Shown: in pieces, positions 5,771-9,067 of the stretch
How the letters are laid out: each line of letters begins with the position of its first letter
Position numbering within the stretch: position 1 is the first letter of the stretch
Assembly: GCA_022776785.1 (NCBI GenBank)
Contig: JALFHA010000158.1
Location: 1 to 9,067, forward strand
DNA: 9,067 bases
Direction of reading: 5' to 3'
Source of the DNA: Clostridiales bacterium
GTDB lineage: Bacteria; Bacillota; Clostridia; Christensenellales; Aristaeellaceae
The notes under the pieces: generated by a model
What the model saw: the letters and a program-made list of their open reading frames with translations, nothing else
Told to the model about the DNA's origin: nothing
Database searches by the model: none
Program-made: the position numbers and the translations under genes

Positions 5771-7480
5771 TTACTCCTCACCCTGAAGCGCATCGTAGCC
5801 GCGCTCGCCCGTGCGGACCTTGACTACATCCGCCACGTCGTAGACGAAGATCTTGCCGTCTCCGATATGGCCGGTGTAGAGCGCCTTGCGCGCCGCCTCG
5901 ACCACGTCCTCCACCGAGACCTTGGAGACGACGATCTCCAGCTTGATCTTGGGCAGGAGCTGCACGTCCACCGGCACGCCGCGGTAATACTCCGCCGCGC
6001 CCTTCTGCACGCCGCAGCCCGCGACGTTCGTCAGCGTCATGCCGGTCACGCCGATGGCGTTCATGGCGTTCTTGAGCGCCTCAAAGCGGCTCTGCTTGCA
6101 GATGACGACGACCTTGTGCATCGCTGCCGGGTTCTCGCTCGTCACACGGGTGACGGGCACCGCCGCGGCCGCAGTCTCCGGAGCCGCCGCAGCCTCAGCC
6201 TGCGCCTCGCCCGCCGCCGTGCCCAGCACGCTTACGACTGGTGCGAAGTCTGCATAGGCGCTGGTCAGGCCGTGCTCGGGCTTGTCAAGGCCCATGATCT
6301 CCTCCGCCGGGGAGACGCGCAGACCGATGGTCTTTTTCAGCAACGTGAAGACGATGAACATCGTCACCGTCACCCACGCGATGACCGCCGCCACGCCAAG
6401 CAGCTGGATGAGCAGCATGTGCGCGCCGCCGCCGTAGATCAGGCCCTCCTTCGTGATCTCGTTGCCGGAGTAGTAGGCGAAGATGCCGGTGAGGATGGTG
6501 CCCGTCGCGCCGCACAGGCCATGCACGCCGACCGCGCCGACCGGGTCATCCACCTTCACCACCTGGTCGATGAACTCGATGCCGAAGACCACCACGAAGC
6601 CCGCGATGATGCCGATGATCGCCGCGCCCGCCGGGGTCACCATGTCGCAGCCCGCCGTGATCGCCACCAGACCGGCCAGAGAGCCGTTGAGCGTCATGGA
6701 GACGTCCGGCTTCTTGTAGCGCACCCAGGTGATGCACATCACCGTCACCGTCGCCACGGCAGCAGCGAGGTTGGTGGTGACGAACACGCGGGCCGCCGTC
6801 TCCGCCGCGCCGCCCGTCAGCGCGACAGTGGAGCAACCGTTGAAGCCGAACCAGCAGAACCAGAGGATAAACACGCCCAGCGCGCCGAGCGTCAGCGAGT
6901 GGCCGGGAATCGCGCGCGCCTTGCCGTCCTTGCCATACTTGCCGATGCGCGGGCCGAGGATGGCCGCGCCGATGAACGCCGCCACACCGCCGACCATGTG
7001 CACCGCCGTGGAGCCGGCGAAGTCATGGAAGCCGAGCTGAGCGAGCCAGCCGCCGCCCCAGATCCAGTGGCCGGAGATCGGATAGACCACCGCAGAGATA
7101 ATCATCGAATAGATGCAGTACGCGGAGAACTTCGTGCGCTCCGCCATGGCGCCGGAGACGATGGTCGCCGCCGTCGCGCAGAACACGGTCTGGAAGATCA
7201 TCGTCGCCCAGTCGCCGCCCGCGTTGGTGAACAGGTCGAGGCCGCCGATGAGCTTGCCCGTGCCCCCGAACATGATGCCAAAGCCGATGAACCAGAAAAT
7301 CGGCGTGCCGAGGCTGAAGTCCATCAGGTTTTTCATGATGATATTGCCCGCATTCTTCGCGCGGGTGAAGCCCGTCTCCACCATCGCAAAGCCCGCCTGC
7401 ATGAAGAACACCAGCGCAGCGCCGAGCAGAATCCAGCCCACGTCAACCGCCTGAGCCAATGCCGTGAAGTCCATTTCCAT
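5771..7480 (-). CDS. amt: Ammonium transporter with C-terminal PII domain (Amt-GlnB fusion)
   Basis: This is a 569-residue fusion. Residues 1-405 are an Amt/Mep/Rh channel with about eleven membrane segments. Counterparts of key AmtB residues are present: Phe96 and Phe213 (gate), Trp141 and Ser217 (recruitment site), Asp153 in HDFAGSTAVH, and the twin histidines His161 and His320. An Ala-rich linker (about 417-453) joins a complete PII domain (454-569). That domain has a T-loop with EYYRG, whose Tyr499 lies at the uridylylation position, a B-loop TGHIGDGKIFV (536-546) and a C-loop VRTGERG (555-561). The protein imports ammonium, and the tethered PII probably reports ATP/ADP and 2-oxoglutarate status to the channel in place of a separate GlnK. 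No free glnK is seen here. The start is the ATG at 7480, with AGGGGG seven bases upstream; the 12 codons of open frame further upstream lack such a site. No confident amt promoter was found. The gene ends at a strong terminator, so it is monocistronic. Confidence 0.95.
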   Translation of the reverse strand: MEMDFTALAQAVDVGWILLGAALVFFMQAGFAMVETGFTRAKNAGNIIMKNLMDFSLGTPIFWFIGFGIMFGGTGKLIGGLDLFTNAGGDWATMIFQTVFCATAATIVSGAMAERTKFSAYCIYSMIISAVVYPISGHWIWGGGWLAQLGFHDFAGSTAVHMVGGVAAFIGAAILGPRIGKYGKDGKARAIPGHSLTLGALGVFILWFCWFGFNGCSTVALTGGAAETAARVFVTTNLAAAVATVTVMCITWVRYKKPDVSMTLNGSLAGLVAITAGCDMVTPAGAAIIGIIAGFVVVFGIEFIDQVVKVDDPVGAVGVHGLCGATGTILTGIFAYYSGNEITKEGLIYGGGAHMLLIQLLGVAAVIAWVTVTMFIVFTLLKKTIGLRVSPAEEIMGLDKPEHGLTSAYADFAPVVSVLGTAAGEAQAEAAAAPETAAAAVPVTRVTSENPAAMHKVVVICKQSRFEALKNAMNAIGVTGMTLTNVAGCGVQKGAAEYYRGVPVDVQLLPKIKLEIVVSKVSVEDVVEAARKALYTGHIGDGKIFVYDVADVVKVRTGERGYDALQGEE

Positions 7481-7757
7481 AGTGAATCCCCCTTTTTCCT
7501 TGGTTGTGTATATCAATCCCGCTCCGGCCCATCGGAGCCGACGCAGTTTTGAACAGATTTATTGTCCTTCTTTTTCAATTTTTGACATCTGACGATTCTG
7601 TTTCCATCGGATATTTTGTGATAATTCTTCAATTATATATGCAAGAATTTCGCAATCTGTCTGTACAGAATCCGGATACTCCTGTATAATGGTCTTAACC
7701 ACATCTCCGGCCTGAGCGACCGGGTCGGAGTCCATCGACTGCAAAGGAGGCCACCGC
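7481..7757. other. AT-rich divergent intergenic region
   Basis: This spacer between amt (leftward) and the hydrolase gene (rightward) is clearly richer in A and T than its neighbours, mainly at about 7550-7690. It contains the hydrolase promoter and, on the minus strand about 40 bases before amt, a small hairpin GCTCCG/CGGAGC without a T-run. A 58-codon minus-strand frame (7559-7735) of K, E, I and Q-rich composition crosses it, but no ribosome binding site precedes its ATG and it overlaps the hydrolase promoter. I do not call it a gene. No sigma-54 element or recognisable riboswitch was seen. Confidence 0.6.
7662..7690 (+). promoter_or_regulatory. Candidate sigma-A promoter of the secreted hydrolase
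   Basis: A perfect -10, TATAAT (7685-7690), sits 17 bases after TGTACA (7662-7667), a four-of-six match to the -35. Transcription would start near 7697 and give a leader of about 60 bases before the hydrolase ATG. CTGTACAG around the -35 is a small palindrome. Confidence 0.55.
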
Positions 7758-8918
7758 ATGAAGAACATCCTGTCCCTAGCGCTCGCCGCCATCCTCTGCC
7801 TGCTGTGTGCGACAGTTCTGGCTGAGGAATGCCCGTATTCCCTCGACGAATTCAAGGTGCTCGTGGAGGAGGAGCTCAAGGAGGCCCGCGAGGTCGTGTT
7901 CTATCCGCACGCCTTTGAGGGCGACTTCGAGCAGCTCTACGTCAACTTCCACAAGCTCTCCCGCGCCCGCTACGAGAAGGTTGCCCCGGCTGAGGCGCCT
8001 GGCATCGTGCTGGGCCACTATGAGCTGTACACCAATCTCAAGAGCCTGCGCGAATCCATGGTGCAGATCGCCGACCCCGCTTCCACCGTGTGGGACATCT
8101 GGGAGGACGACATGGCCGTGGAGAATCCCCTGCCCACCGAGGGCTGGGAAATCTCCTATGACAGTGAGGGCTTCCGTCCGTTCCTGAACCCCTACCTGCT
8201 GGAGGATCAGTCCGCCGTCAAGGGCAACGTCATCATCATAGCTGGCGGCGGCTCCACCCACCGCAACAACGTGGTGGAGGGCTATCCGGTCGCGGAGTTC
8301 TTTAACGAGAACGGCTACAACGCCTATGTGCTTCAGCGCCGCGTCAATCCCTACGCCGCGGAGGATCAGTGGCTCGACCTGGGCCGTGCCATCCGCTACA
8401 TCCGCTACTATGCCGAGGAGAAGGGCATCGCCAAGACCGACGTCATGATCGCGTGCGGCTTCTCCGCCGGCGGCATGAACATCATGTCCTGCATCGCCAG
8501 GCAGTACGGCCATGTGACGCCTGACACGGTATACCCGGACTATGTGTGCGACGAAATCGACGCCCAGAGCGCTGACCTCACCGTCGCCCTGCCGATCTAC
8601 GGCCTGTTCATCAACGGCCTCGACTTCTCCGCCAACGAGAATCTGCCTGCCGTCTTCGGCGTCATCGGCCACAAGGACGGCCTCTCCGCCATGGTGTTGC
8701 CGGGCCTTGCCGACTGCGCGAAGATCTTCCCGGATTTCTCCTTCTACCTCGCCCCTGACGCGCCGCATGGCGTGGGCCTTGGCACCGGCACACGTAACTA
8801 CGTCAACGCCTTCACCCAGCTCGCACAGTGGCCGCAGATGGCGATCAGCTTCATCGAGAGCCGCATCGGCCTTGCGCCCAAGTCCTACGACCTGAACCAG
8901 ACCATGCAGAGCTGGTAA
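7758..8918 (+). CDS. Secreted alpha/beta-hydrolase (putative esterase)
   Basis: This 386-residue protein starts at the ATG at 7758, preceded by AAAGGAGG seven bases upstream. Residues 1-22 are a signal peptide (MKNILS, a hydrophobic core, cut near TVLA). Residues about 23-150 form a mostly charged N-terminal region I do not recognise. The alpha/beta-hydrolase fold follows: strand NVIIIAGGGS (157-166) is the oxyanion-loop position, and GFSAGG (234-239) is the nucleophile elbow with Ser236. Asp307 in IGHKDG is a likely acid, and His337 in DAPHGVGLG the likely base. The arrangement resembles the esterase/lipase branch that includes carbohydrate acetyl-esterases and BD-FAE-type enzymes, so it may remove acyl groups from glycans outside the cell. 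This is inference from fold motifs; peptidase or other esterase activity cannot be excluded. It is monocistronic, between its own promoter and terminator, and divergent from amt. Confidence 0.85.
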   Translation: MKNILSLALAAILCLLCATVLAEECPYSLDEFKVLVEEELKEAREVVFYPHAFEGDFEQLYVNFHKLSRARYEKVAPAEAPGIVLGHYELYTNLKSLRESMVQIADPASTVWDIWEDDMAVENPLPTEGWEISYDSEGFRPFLNPYLLEDQSAVKGNVIIIAGGGSTHRNNVVEGYPVAEFFNENGYNAYVLQRRVNPYAAEDQWLDLGRAIRYIRYYAEEKGIAKTDVMIACGFSAGGMNIMSCIARQYGHVTPDTVYPDYVCDEIDAQSADLTVALPIYGLFINGLDFSANENLPAVFGVIGHKDGLSAMVLPGLADCAKIFPDFSFYLAPDAPHGVGLGTGTRNYVNAFTQLAQWPQMAISFIESRIGLAPKSYDLNQTMQSW

Positions 8919-8943
8919 CATCCTTCCCAAATCGACCCCATCC

Positions 8944-8971
8944 GAAGCGTCCCTCCGGGGCGCTTCTTTTT
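8944..8971 (+). terminator. Rho-independent terminator of the hydrolase gene
   Basis: GAAGCGTCCC (8944-8953) pairs with GGGGCGCTTC (8957-8966), with one G-T wobble and a very tight loop. TTTTT follows at 8967-8971. It begins about 25 bases after the stop codon. Confidence 0.9.
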
Positions 8972-9059
8972 GATATTTCCGTCGTTTTCCGGTCGCTTTA
9001 TACTGTCTTGCACTTAAAAACTCGAATATAAGCGCGAAGCGAAGAAGGGAGTTTGAGGG

Positions 9060-9067
9060 ATGAAATC
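9060..9067 (+). CDS. Probable start of a further plus-strand gene (cut by right edge)
   Basis: ATGAAATC at the very end begins with an ATG that has AAGGGAG (9045-9051) eight bases upstream, a good ribosome binding site. MK is also a common start. Upstream, after the hydrolase terminator, the sequence turns AT-rich, with possible -10 elements TATACT (8999-9004) and TATAAG (9027-9032). Neither has a good -35. Two codons allow no statement on function. Confidence 0.35.

Noticed and set aside
5587..5793. Upstream-extended start for the response regulator
   Set aside because: The frame is open, but the extension covers the promoter and the amt terminator. The receiver domain begins normally at 5586, with AGGAGG correctly placed.
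7481..7516. Start of the Amt-PII fusion 12 codons upstream
   Set aside because: The extra residues (MIYTTKEKGGFT) include the translated ribosome binding site AGGGGG, which is well placed for the ATG at 7480.
5735..7552. 605-codon plus-strand open frame opposite amt
   Set aside because: The product is extremely Arg, Asp, His and Ala-rich, with no motifs, and starts inside the amt terminator. It is an artefact of codon bias.
7481..7757. Riboswitch or sigma-54 control region before amt
   Set aside because: I looked for a GG-N10-GC element and for an extended paired leader. Only a 6-bp hairpin without a T-run is present.
7776..8930. 384-codon minus-strand open frame opposite the secreted hydrolase
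   Set aside because: The plus strand has a signal peptide, catalytic motifs, a perfect ribosome binding site and a terminator. The antisense frame has none of these.

Overview
The window looks like a GC-rich genome of the Bacillota, probably a Clostridia-type gut or anaerobic lineage. The evidence is strong AGGAGG-type ribosome binding sites, intrinsic terminators with short T-tracts, an AgrC-like histidine kinase paired with a LytTR regulator, clostridial-style GH3 glycosidases and an ammonium transporter fused to PII. No taxonomic marker gene is present, so the lineage is an inference.

Layout. Positions 1-5586 are all on the minus strand. Read in the direction of transcription, they hold a LytTR response regulator (4873-5586) overlapping an AgrC-like sensor kinase (3543-4880), then a terminator (3478-3518). 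Next come a promoter region with repeated TGACAG elements (3399-3466), an intracellular GH3 beta-glycosidase (954-3350) overlapping a GtrA-like membrane protein by 4 bases (403-957), and the start of a secreted GH3 enzyme that runs off the left edge (1-263). An amt gene encoding an Amt-PII fusion (5771-7480, minus) ends at a perfect 12-bp terminator (5710-5742). A divergent AT-rich intergenic region (7481-7757) separates it from a plus-strand secreted alpha/beta-hydrolase (7758-8918), which has its own promoter and terminator. The last 8 bases probably begin another plus-strand gene.

How the parts may work together. The two-component system lies directly upstream of the glycosidase operon. 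An imperfect direct repeat with a 21-bp period, the geometry of AgrA/LytTR sites, sits just upstream of the best candidate -35 of that operon. The simplest model is a membrane-sensed signal controlling glycoside processing: one secreted and one cytosolic GH3, plus a GtrA-like protein that may handle a lipid-linked sugar. The amt gene is an independent nitrogen-uptake unit with a built-in PII regulatory domain. The esterase-like gene is a separate exported hydrolase.

No mobile element, CRISPR array, tRNA or rRNA was seen. The most interesting points are the candidate LytTR operator, the permuted domain order implied for the secreted GH3, the Amt-PII fusion and the glycosidase-GtrA coupling. 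I did not find clear evidence for a wholly new system.
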